From Pinguiococcus pyrenoidosus (Eukaryota; Sar; Pinguiophyceae; Pinguiochrysidales; Pinguiochrysidaceae), in the NCBI GenBank assembly GCA_019677205.1, contig JAAMXY010003166.1, positions 1 to 37,355 of the forward strand: a stretch of 37,355 bases of DNA. The letters run 5' to 3'. The notes under the pieces are model-generated. The model did not search any database. It saw only the letters and a program-made list of their open reading frames with translations, and was not told the DNA's origin. How positions within the stretch are numbered: position 1 is the first letter of the stretch; every line of letters starts with the position of its first letter. This document shows, piece after piece, positions 9,407 to 22,893 of this stretch. A program made the position numbers and the translations under genes.

Positions 9407-11136
9407 CACAGCGTCAGGTCCCGAAGATGGACAACTACGCCGATAGCTGCGCAGCAGTACCTGACCGACACAAACCACGAGATCCCTGCTACCGCTCGCT
9501 GCCTCGATGCTGAGGTTGCTCGCGGACGCAGTTGCTTGGTACACCTTGTTCCAGAAAGAAAACACGCCGCCATAGGCGGCGCCCACGCTCGTCCCTAAGT
9601 CAAACCACGCCAAGGACGTCGCCAAGGATGTCGCCAAGGATGTCACCGAAGAGCAAACCAGTGGCAATCGAATAGCAATCGGCATACCTCGAAGCAGGCC
9701 ACAGAGCACACAAGTGCAAAGCAGCAGCCGCGCGAGCGCGCTGCTCAGAAAGCCTTGCCGCGGGAGTCGCTTTGTCGATAGGTGCTTGTCCACGATGTTC
9801 CAGATCAGCACTCGCAGGCACGCCATCGCTGCTGCGGCTCCCAGGAGCAGGAATGGATAGGCCACGTAGAGAAATCGCTCCTCCTTGTGCGGTCGGCTCA
9901 GCATCACGGCAAGCCACAGGAATCCACCAGAGCAGTAGGCAATGAGATCTGCGGAGGCCACGTCCGGCTTGAGCTTCGGCGGGAGCCCCAGCCTCAGCCC
10001 AACGAGGGGCAGAACGTGGAAACTCCACAGGAAGAGGGGTAGGAAAGGCACGCAAAGGGCTGCGCCAACGTTCAGGTTCAAGACGAGGTTCTTCAGGTAG
10101 AAAGACATCGGCTCGACGCCATAGAGGTTGTCGCCCGTGCTCTCTCCAAGCGCATTATACTTAACGATGTTCCAGGCAGCCACGACGAGCTTCTGGTACA
10201 TGAGAAAGTCCACGGCAATGACGCATCTGTCCGCATTGAACGCAGGTCGGAAGGAATCGTCAGCCAGACCGAAAGGGGTTTCCGCTGAAGGGAGGCCAGA
10301 GCGACCCACCCCAGTATGACGACGCCGCTAACCGCTCCAATTGCCAAGATCCTGGCGACCCCACTGAAACTCTGCTTCCGCCCAGCGTGGTAGATCGCAT
10401 GGGCAGCGAATGGCACAAATACGACCGCAACAAATGGCCAGCAGGGGACGATCACCGCGGCCACGGAGAAGACGACCGCGAGTCCAAGGCGCTCCTGTGG
10501 CCACGACAAAAAGCAAAGCAAAGCTCTCAGCCAAGTCTGGAGAAGGAACAAGCAAAGAGCTCAACAGCCTTCCTCGGCGGTTGCCCACCTCAATCCAAAG
10601 TCCCAGCACGATCATGACGAGCAGCATGCAAGTCGACGACGGCAGCAATGCGATCGCTGCCTGGCAAACGCCCGGTGCTCCAAGTAGCAGCCACCAAAGG
10701 TCCTACATTACATCCAGAACAAGCATCAAAGGACCTGTCATCATCACAAGACGGCAACTTGGCAACTCACATTTCCCATGGCGTCGCCAAAGCGCCGCGC
10801 TACTGCGCTGCAGAGATAGCTCTGGACGGCAGCGGCGAAGAGGCCGAAGAGGCATCGGACCGCAAAGAAGATCGCCGGCTTCTCCAGGCCCATAACATCG
10901 CAAGCGAAAAACTTGGCGAGCTGCACGAGCGGCAGGACCGGCACGAGATAGGCGTAAGAGCGCAGGGCGAAGTCGGGAGAGTACTCCCACGTTTGCAAGC
11001 CGCGGCCATACGCGAGGTAATGCAGCGGCTCCCAGTAGTTGTAGGTCTCGTCGCAGTCTAGAATGGGGGAGTAAAGAGCTGCCAGCGCATTCACGGCCAC
11101 AAAGCTAAGTGGCCGCAGCCACGACGCCTGCGGCAT
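8638..11136 (-). CDS. ALG9: alpha-1,2-mannosyltransferase ALG9 (GT22)
   Basis: Six exons (11136-10771, 10702-10589, 10494-10310, 10226-9461, 9336-9114, 9017-8638) join in consistent phase to 677 residues. Introns are 68, 94, 83, 124 and 96 nt. The protein aligns along its whole length with eukaryotic ALG9: DCDETYNYWEPLHY and TWEYSPDFALRSYAYL near the N-terminus, LLPSSTCM, NLYGVEPMSFYLKNLVLNLN, the PHKEERFL motif, WFRFPGSFFLP, SSFRGQLPQ and PFLDAS near the end. ALG9 is a multi-pass ER membrane enzyme that adds alpha-1,2-linked mannoses from dolichol-phosphate-mannose to the lumenal lipid-linked oligosaccharide for N-glycosylation. The fourth intron contains GA and AAGC microsatellites that form its pyrimidine tract on the coding strand. 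Confidence 0.93.
9356..9406. repeat. (GA)n and (AAGC)n microsatellites inside ALG9 intron 4
   Basis: A GA run (about 9356-9377) followed by seven or so AAGC units lies within the ALG9 intron 9337-9460. On the transcribed strand this reads as CTTG and CT repeats immediately before the acceptor, and so supplies the polypyrimidine tract. Confidence 0.85.
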
Positions 11137-11244
11137 CTTAAAAAAAATGGGCGCGAAGATACACGAGACACCAAAGCGTTCGTCCCCTGCGCACCCTTCA
11201 TATACCCAGTTCCCGCCTTCCCCAGTGTGTGATACCTCACATGT

Positions 11245-11318
11245 GCTTTCATAGCTCAGTTGGTTAGAGCATTACATTAGTAATGTAAAGGTCCCGAGTT
11301 CGAGTCTCGGTGAAAGCT
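11245..11318 (+). tRNA. tRNA-Thr (anticodon AGU)
   Basis: A full cloverleaf is visible in 74 nt. The acceptor stem is GCTTTCA with TGAAAGC and discriminator T; the D arm is GCTC-AGTTGGTTA-GAGC; the anticodon stem TTACA/TGTAA encloses loop TTAGTAA with anticodon AGT; the variable loop is AGGTC; and the T arm is CCGAG-TTCGAGT-CTCGG. There is no intron and no encoded CCA. It lies in the divergent gap between ALG9 and the next protein gene. Confidence 0.97.
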
Positions 11319-11326
11319 CTTCTTTC

Positions 11327-11343
11327 TTTTTCAAGTTTTTTTT
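11327..11343 (+). terminator. Pol III terminator of tRNA-Thr
   Basis: T5 at 11327-11331 and T8 at 11336-11343 follow the tRNA 3' end within 25 nt, as expected for RNA polymerase III termination. Confidence 0.8.
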
Positions 11344-11654
11344 CCAGAGTCCCAGGTCTTCTTAAGATGATCCTTCGTGCAAACCGAGAAGAAAGTAAAC
11401 GTCAGCATTGCGGACTCTGCGGCCGACGCCACAGGTGATGGCAAGGTTGACAACCATGAAAGTCAGGCATCCTCGGAAACGTGTCTCGGCAGCAATGGCC
11501 ATTGCAAGAGATCGACATCGACACCAACGCGACGCAATATCGGCCATTTCCCCCCCCCAAGCCAAGATTTGCAGCTGGAAGAAGGCTCTTGATCCGTGAA
11601 TTACCGCTATTCCCGCCGAAGTTGTCGTCGCTTACAGCGGGAACACTGCGCGAG

Positions 11655-15793
<4,139 letters not shown>

Positions 15794-15902
15794 AGAAGTA
15801 GGTCTTTCTCTTCTCTCTTAACGGGAGGGATCGTGAAGCTTTTTGCCAGGCCCTCTTCCTGAAGAAGTAGGTCTTTCTCTTCTCTCTTAAACAGAGATAC
15901 TC

Positions 15903-18900
15903 TCACGCCACTCTCGCGGGCCTGTCGTCGTCATCGGCCGCCTTGCGCTTCTCGGGCAGCATTTTCTCGATCCGCAACCAATCCTGGAGAGTTGGACACA
16001 GCACGTCGAAGACTTTCGCCATGGCGCGCATGGTGCGGATAGCCTCGTCCGCAACGGCCGTCGCCAGCGCGGTCGTCTCTTCGGTCCGCTCCGCAGGGTG
16101 CGCTTCCAGGTGGCGAGATAGTTCGCAGACGGCCTCGAGGAGGCACTGGCAGCCCAGCATGCTGGAAAAGTCCTCCACCATCTTGCACAGGCTCTGAAGC
16201 TCCGTGAGCCGCGACGCCTGAAGATAGCGGTGAAACGCCGGGAGTATCTTGGACACCATCAAGGTGCACCAGCTGACGCTGACCTCCAGCAGCAGGCGAT
16301 GGTTGCCGTTGAAGGCGTCCAAAGCCGTGGCCGCGTCGAAGAGCCTCTCGTCGACGCCGGTGTCGGGCAAGAAGCGCCACGGCTTGCGCGAGTTGAGCGC
16401 AAGCCGCCGACCAGGGGGACTTTGCAGCGAGTCCCGACGGTTTGGCGACTTTGCTCTTCCTTGCCGCTGGAGCTCTGGCAGCTGCGCGGTGCCATCGGCG
16501 CGCTTCGGACTGGCTGCCTCCAGTTCCTTTGTCCGCAGAGTTCCAACCCTGGCAAAGTTCGTCACGCGGTACACGCCGCTTCTGGCGTGCGGCAGTCTTG
16601 GCCTCGGCGCGACGTCGACGTCGTCGTGAAAACTTGAGTCTTGGACTTGCTTGGGAGAAGCGGATGCGTCGGGTCGCGGAGCTTCGGTCGGGGTCTTGAC
16701 CACCACGGCCTTGCGCTTCCGCCGCAGCTTCGTGATCACCTTCTTGACGACGGCGGAGCGCCGGTCGGGAGCGCCGAGGTTGCACAGAAGAGACAGGGTC
16801 TTCATCCGCAACTGCCGCTGCTGATACGCAATGTGCTGAGCGAGCTTGCCGGCCTCGACATCGAGCATCTCGACAAAGCGCGACTCGACGCTACGCGCGC
16901 TCCAGTAGGACACCACTTCGTTCGTATGGGAGTCCGGCGACGACGGTGGGTCGGGCCAATCCACTGCAGCTTCCGACTTCCCCTTCGGCGCGTCAAGCAG
17001 CTCGGTGGTCGACGCGCTGGAGGACTGGCTGACGACCTCGAGCCGCTTCTGCATGCAGACGGAAGGGAGGTGGCGATGCGTCGCGCGCAGGAGGCTCTCC
17101 TGCGACTCCAACGGGGTCAGCGACGCCGTGGTCTTGAGATGCCCCTCGTCATCCCCACGACGCCCTTGGTGCTGCTCATCGAGAACGGAGCTTTCTGATC
17201 GCGGAAAGTAGCTCCAGGTGGACGCTGCGCGATCGCAAAATGCCGACAGCGGCCTTTTCCTCTCGGCCGAGAAGCGATCTGGCACGCGCTCGTCGTGGGG
17301 CCCGGTCTTCTCGAAGCGCCGCATGTAGTAGCTGTGGGGATCTCTCTCCTTCGCAGCATGAAAGCGAAGATCCAACGTCTCCGCTCGACGTGCCGTTTCC
17401 GTGAGGTACGAGCGGATGCTCTTGGCAAAGCCTTCGCCACGAGCGATATGCGGCTCTCCGTGGTGCTCGCGTGGCTGGCCTCCACCAGCTCGCCTCAAGC
17501 TGGACAGTTTGAGATTGGCGGACGCTCGATTCATGGTCCGCTCGTCCTTTGGTATCGTCGTGCGGCCCGAGAAGCCCGAGTTGCTTCCTATGCGGATAAC
17601 CCAGAGGCCGCGGCGATCCACTGCTGAATGGAGCTCATCCTCCCCCGAGCCAAAAGGCCGAAGCTGGCAGCGTTTGGATCCGTCCGAGGACAGGAAGACG
17701 AAGTCTTGCTCCAAGTAAACCAGGTCTCCGTCGTTCACCTCCCGCTTGTGGTCGTTGAGCTCTCGTTTGGGACTGCTGATGACCCACTTCCCGACAAAGG
17801 CTGCGGATCGGTTGGCTCTCGCGACAGCGGTTGCGTGGTAGCCTTTCTCCTCGAGCTCAGGGAGGCATGCGCGGATCGGCCGTGGATTTCCCAGGCAGGT
17901 GGGTCTGGTGGTCGCCTCCGCTCCTGCGTCGCCTTCGGCGTGGCCTCCATCCTTCCCGGCGCGAGACGAGATGACGTCCATGCCGATGGCCTCTCGTACG
18001 CTGGCCCCCAGCACGCTCCCCGCGCGCCAGGTCTTTCCCTTCGGTCCCGATGCGACCTGAAGCCACAGGGAGTCGCCGTAGTGAAGGGGCCGGAAGGCTG
18101 TCAGGTTGTTCAAATCGAGGACTCGAAAGAGATGGATGTCCGACGGGTCGTAGTCCTTCTCGTGCACGGCGATAACCTGGCCGTCCTTTCGCACGCTCAG
18201 GAGGGTCTTGCCGCCGATATGCTCCATGGCGGGCTGCAGCAGAGCCACGTCGAGACCGTAGTGCACGCGAGGCTCGCTGCGATGCTGCCCACTCTCGCGG
18301 AACCGATTGTGCTCTTTTGTGTTCGCCGTCTTGCCCGTCTTGCCCAGGATCTTCTCCGAGGTCTTCTCGGAGCCCGTCTCGGCCGCACTATGTGAGGGCC
18401 TTGGAGAGCCACCGCAGCTCCTGGAGCGATCGTCCTTGTCTCTATCCTGACTTTTGTCCCTGCCTCTACCCACATCGCTCTCCCTGCCCTTCACATGATC
18501 GACAGAGACCTGCTGGGACGGATCAAGCGTATCCTGCTGCGGGAACGTGGAAAGGACCGTTCCTGCTCGCCCAGGAGCCCCCGCCAACGCGACCCATGCG
18601 CCTGCTTCAGAGAAGCCTCCGGCCAGACCGGGTCCAGAAGAAGACGCCATGGGGCCTCCTCCAGCCCGGCCACCCAGCGGCGTCTCGCGAAAGGAGAGGG
18701 AGCGTCCGAGATCCGCCGCAACGTCTCCAGCCCGGTCCCGCTCGACCACCTTCCAAAGGCGTTGGCCGCTCTCCACCAGCTTCGAGCGCGCTCGTGACCG
18801 GTTGATGTAGCACCAAAGCTGATGGGTCGAGTGCGGAAAGGACCTGGGATGCCGCCCACGCATGATGGCTCGCGTGTAGCGGCCATCGCCGGCTTGAAGT

Positions 18901-18905
18901 GGCAT
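15903..18905 (-). CDS. unrecognised 1000-residue protein, possible beta-trefoil segments
   Basis: A single open frame from ATG at 18905 to TGA at 15905-15903. Residues 1-200 are low-complexity and charged (GRESDVGRGRDKSQDRDKDD). Residues about 214-300 and 385-425 contain paired short strands of the type RPLHYGDSLWLQVASG and VNDGDLVYLEQDFVFLSSDG, which recall MIR or beta-trefoil repeats; this is a tentative reading. Residues 430-850 are again polar and basic, with a KVITKLRRKRKAVVVK patch. The last 150 residues (LEVSVSWCTLMVSKILPAFH..., ELQSLCKMVEDFSSML...) look like a helical bundle. No family is recognised. It is one exon while most neighbours have many; introns of length 3n without stops could still be hidden. 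It converges on the preceding gene with 109 bp between stops, and is divergent from MTR4. Confidence 0.6.
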   Translation of the reverse strand: MPLQAGDGRYTRAIMRGRHPRSFPHSTHQLWCYINRSRARSKLVESGQRLWKVVERDRAGDVAADLGRSLSFRETPLGGRAGGGPMASSSGPGLAGGFSEAGAWVALAGAPGRAGTVLSTFPQQDTLDPSQQVSVDHVKGRESDVGRGRDKSQDRDKDDRSRSCGGSPRPSHSAAETGSEKTSEKILGKTGKTANTKEHNRFRESGQHRSEPRVHYGLDVALLQPAMEHIGGKTLLSVRKDGQVIAVHEKDYDPSDIHLFRVLDLNNLTAFRPLHYGDSLWLQVASGPKGKTWRAGSVLGASVREAIGMDVISSRAGKDGGHAEGDAGAEATTRPTCLGNPRPIRACLPELEEKGYHATAVARANRSAAFVGKWVISSPKRELNDHKREVNDGDLVYLEQDFVFLSSDGSKRCQLRPFGSGEDELHSAVDRRGLWVIRIGSNSGFSGRTTIPKDERTMNRASANLKLSSLRRAGGGQPREHHGEPHIARGEGFAKSIRSYLTETARRAETLDLRFHAAKERDPHSYYMRRFEKTGPHDERVPDRFSAERKRPLSAFCDRAASTWSYFPRSESSVLDEQHQGRRGDDEGHLKTTASLTPLESQESLLRATHRHLPSVCMQKRLEVVSQSSSASTTELLDAPKGKSEAAVDWPDPPSSPDSHTNEVVSYWSARSVESRFVEMLDVEAGKLAQHIAYQQRQLRMKTLSLLCNLGAPDRRSAVVKKVITKLRRKRKAVVVKTPTEAPRPDASASPKQVQDSSFHDDVDVAPRPRLPHARSGVYRVTNFARVGTLRTKELEAASPKRADGTAQLPELQRQGRAKSPNRRDSLQSPPGRRLALNSRKPWRFLPDTGVDERLFDAATALDAFNGNHRLLLEVSVSWCTLMVSKILPAFHRYLQASRLTELQSLCKMVEDFSSMLGCQCLLEAVCELSRHLEAHPAERTEETTALATAVADEAIRTMRAMAKVFDVLCPTLQDWLRIEKMLPEKRKAADDDDRPARVA

Positions 18906-19356
18906 CCGCCGCTGCAGAAGGAATGCTCCCTCTTGCCTGCCTACCCCCTATCGGACTCTGAGTGGTCTCTCCAAGCTTCCTTCAGCGGTCGCTTGCTTGG
19001 ACGTGGCACTCCCTAGACAGCGCCATCAGCGAGACGCTTTGGCCATCGGGACATGGGCGCCGAGGTGGAGGCGCTGGCGGCGATTTTTCGTTCCTGTTGC
19101 AGATCGTTTCTCCGTGTCGCGCTTGGTGTCGCGCAGAGGCCTTTTCTCATCCATTTCGATACATGCTGGTACACTCGGCGATGCAGTCGACGAAAGCTAA
19201 TATTCGCGACGGATCTGCGTCTTCGCGAGCCTCGCTGCTTTTCGCGCCAAAAATGCTCCTTTTCTCCGTTTTGAAGTGCGGAGACACTTCGAGAATCCGC
19301 ACTCACCTTGGACAGGCGCTTCATCCGGCCGCAGCTTATCCCAAGCGTGTCTCGCG
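18906..19356. promoter_or_regulatory. divergent intergenic region, 1000-residue protein / MTR4
   Basis: 451 bp separate two start codons on opposite strands, so this interval must hold both promoters, possibly shared. It is GC-rich and I see no TATA box or repeat. Frames across it are open but lack start codons. Confidence 0.45.
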
Positions 19357-22300
19357 ATGGAGTCGGGGGAAGTCGAAGGGGTCAAGGCGGCCAAGCGCGC
19401 GCACACGGAGTCTACGCCGCGTCTGTCTCTGGACGCCGAGGTGGAGGAGAGCGGCGGAGAGACCGTAATCAACGGTCGTCGCGTATCGACCTTCAGCGCG
19501 GTTCCCAAAGGCTATGAGAGGCCGCAGAAGGACGCTCGGCCGCCCGCGAAGGAGTATCCGTTCACGCTGGATCCGTTTCAGGAGCTGAGCATCAGCTTTA
19601 TCGAGGCCGAGGAGAGCGTCTTGGTGGCTGCGCACACCTCTGCTGGCAAGACCGTGATGGCCGAGTATGCGATTGCCAAGAGTCTTCGCGATGGCCAGAG
19701 AGTGGTGTACACGTCTCCGATCAAGGCGCTGAGCAACCAGAAGTTCCGGGACATGCAGGCGCAGTTCCAGGACGTCGGGCTCATGACAGGCGATATCAGC
19801 ATCAACCCGAATGCGAAGTGCCTCATCATGACCACGGAGATCCTGCGAAGCATGCTCTATCGCGGCGCCGAGCTCATGCGCGAAGTGGCCTGGGTGATCT
19901 ACGACGAAGTGCACTACATGAGGGACAAAGCGCGCGGGATCGTCTGGGAGGAAAGCATCATCCTGTTGCCGCACAAGGTAATTGGACCTGTTCTCCAGGT
20001 GCTAGAGGAAAGAGCATGTAGGAATGGTCGCTTATGCGCCTATGCGTTTCCCAACACAGATTCGCTTCGTGTTTCTGTCCGCGACGATCCCGAATGCGCA
20101 GCAGTTTGCCAGCTGGATCGCCAAGCTGCATCGGCAGCCATGCCATGTCGTCTACACGGATTTCCGGCCCACGCCGTTGCAGCACTACGTCTTCCCAGCT
20201 GGCACCGACGGCCTGCACCTCGTCGTCGACGACCAGAACCAGTTCCGGGAGGAAAACTTCAGCAGGGCAATGAATGCCTTGGCCTCCGATGCCGACGCGA
20301 ACGACGACGAGCCGAGGAAGCGCAAACAGAAGAAGGGCAAGCGGGACGACACCGACTTGTACAAGATCGTGAAGCTGATCATGGAAAGGTGCGCATCCCT
20401 CCACGGAGAGTTTGAGTCCGTGTGGCAGGTCGTGCCTTGCTGCCAACTGGCGGGGAGCTCATCCTCTCGCGTTCCATCAGGGGCTACGATCCGGTCATCG
20501 TCTTCAGCTTCGCAAAGAAGGAATGCGAGGGGAACGCAAGATCGTTGAGTAGGGTAGATTTTACGGACGAAGCTGAAAAGGAGCTCATCGAGCAGGTATG
20601 GTACGGAAGCGTGGCAAGGACACGCCCCAAGCAAGCTCACTGGAACGCGGCCGCTGCCTGCGCAGGTGTTCGTGAACGCCATTGATGCGCTCGCCGACGA
20701 AGACAAGGGGTTGCCCCAAGTGGAGGCGCTTCTTCCTCTGCTGAAGCGAGGCATCGGTACGTCCTCTTCAAGCTACAGAATGGTGCTGCGGAACTTTGGA
20801 GCTTTGGAACTTTGGAACTTTGGAACTTTGGCGATCGCTGAGAGAGAGCCTCGATACGATGATAGGCATCCACCACGGCGGCATGCTGCCGACCTTGAAG
20901 GAGATTGTCGAGGTTCTCTTCGGAGAAGGGCTGCTGAAGGTCCTGTTCGCCACGGAGACGTTCAGCATCGGCATCAACATGCCTGCCAAGACGGTGGTCT
21001 TCACCAAGTGCCGGAAGTACGACGGTGCCGATTTCCGGTGGCTCTTTCCCGGCGAGTACATTCAGATGTCCGGTCGCGCAGGAAGACGCGGCCTGGACAC
21101 CAGGGGCATCGTCATCCTGATGCTCGATGAGAAGATGGGCCCTCAGGTCTGCAAGAACATGATCTACGGGGAAGCCGAGCCGCTGAACAGCAGTTTCCAC
21201 ATATCCTACAACATGCTCCTGAACATGATGCGCGTCGAAGGCTCGAGTCCCGAGTTCTTGATGAGATCGTCCTTCCATCAGTATCAGCAGGAAGTGGCCC
21301 TGCCTGAGCTGGAGGCAAGGCGCCAGAGCATCGAGGATGACGTCAATGCGATCGAGGTCGAGAATGAAGTCGACGTGCAGGCGTATGATCAGATCGTGCA
21401 GGATCTTCGGCAGGTCAAGCACAAGATCAACTCGATAGTGTACAAGGAGGGGTACATCCGACAGTTCCTCAACTCCGGGCGCCTCACCAGAGTAGTGAGC
21501 AGCGACCCAAACGACGACTTTGCGGAAATAGACTATGGCTGGGGCCTCATCGTGGGGTATAGAAGCAAACGCGCGGACGGTCGGAAGTCACGGGTCCAAA
21601 GCGGAGTCGCGATGGTGTTGGAGGTGGACGTCCTCATCGAGTTCGCGGCGGAAGATGCAACGAGTGACGGCACGAAGCTCGGCGAAGGCATGCGGCCGTA
21701 TGTGCCAGGGTCCGGAGACCTCGCTGTTCGGAAGGTGGTTCCAGTGCGGCTGGAGAACCTGAGAGATCTGTCCATCCGACGGCTGAACTCGACGCAGCAG
21801 AGAAAGGATCTGCGACAGAAATCCTCGCGAGACTCCTTGATGCAATCGATCTCAGCCGCGCTCAGGAACAAGCCGGAGGGCTTCGAAGCGCTGGATCCCA
21901 TCGCGGATCTGAACATTCCCGAGGCGGTCATTCAACCCTTGCTTGAGCAGAAGGCCGAGCTGGAGAAGAGCCTGTCGAGGCTCAGCGTTCAGGAGATGCC
22001 GGAAGAGAGCAAGGCGAGGGCCTTCGCTGCCTTTCATACCAAGAAGAAGATGCTCCTTCAGATGGGGTCGCTGCAGAGGGACATCTCCAGCGCGCGCAGC
22101 CTGGTCATGCAGGATGACCTGAAGCGAATGCGCAAGGTCCTGCGTCGCCTCGGGCATGCCGACGAGAATGACGTCATCCAGCTCAAGGGCCGCGTGGCTT
22201 GCGAGATCAATTCCACGGACGAGCTGGTGGCTACGGAGCTGATGTTCAATGGCGTCTTCACGGCGATGACGCCGGAGCAAACCGCGGCGCTTGTAAGTGC

Positions 22301-22782
22301 TCTTTGCTTCATGGAGAAGCGCACCGAAGAGAAGGTGGACCTCCCGCCGATCCTGCAGAGACCCTTCCAGCTCTTGGAGGAGGCTGCGAGGAACGTCGCG
22401 ACGGCATGTGAAGATGCGGACATCGATATCGACGCCGACGCTTTCGTGCAGAAGTGAGTATCGCCGCGGGTTGCAGCGTATGGTGCGCTTCTCATGGCTA
22501 ACCAAGCAGCATTCCCTCTCGATTGTGATGTGCAGGTTCAATCCGGAGATGATGCCCGTGCTGTATCACTGGGCAAGTGGGGCGAAGTTTGTAGATCTGT
22601 GCAAGATGACGGATGCCTTCGAGGGCAGCATCATTCGCCTGATCCGACGAGAGGAGGAGGTTTTGCGGCAGCTCTCGTCCGCCAGCTACGCGATTGGCAA
22701 TCACGAGCTCCGAGAGAAGTTTGACGAGGTGTCCAAGAAGATCAAGCGCGACATCGTGTTTGCAGCAAGCTTGTATCTTTAG
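19357..22782 (+). CDS. MTR4: MTR4 exosome-associated DExH RNA helicase
   Basis: Six exons (19357-19977, 20060-20388, 20481-20595, 20666-20756, 20866-22453, 22536-22782) join to 996 residues; introns are 82, 92, 70, 109 and 82 nt. The protein follows MTR4/SKIV2L2 closely: Walker A AHTSAGKT (92-99), [15 protein letters not shown] (183-186), [29 protein letters not shown] split between exons, [10 protein letters not shown], an arch region that is shorter and divergent, [22 protein letters not shown] and the C-terminal [17 protein letters not shown]4 unwinds RNA for the nuclear exosome (TRAMP and related complexes), including pre-rRNA processing. The family usually has DEIH rather than DEVH, as seen here; SKI2-type proteins use DEVH, but the overall match and C-terminus fit MTR4. 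The start ATG at 19357 is the first in frame. Confidence 0.93.
20790..20829. repeat. five 8-bp GGAACTTT units in MTR4 intron 4
   Basis: GGAACTTT is repeated five times (one copy GGAGCTTT) inside intron 20757-20865. It contributes an artificial WNFGTLELW frame to the plus strand. Confidence 0.9.
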
Positions 22783-22893
22783 GATGGCTTCCTTGGGTTT
22801 GCGCTGTCTGACGAGAAGCTACTTCGATTGCGCCTTGGCGCCCGCAATTCGGTGCAACTCCTGCTCTCTAGATCCACTCGTTCTACACGGCAT

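Noticed and set aside
20796-20865. N-terminal part of the long MTR4 frame (WNFGTLELW)
   Set aside because: Comes from the GGAACTTT repeat in an intron; joining 20756 to 20866 restores the helicase motif GIGIHHGG.
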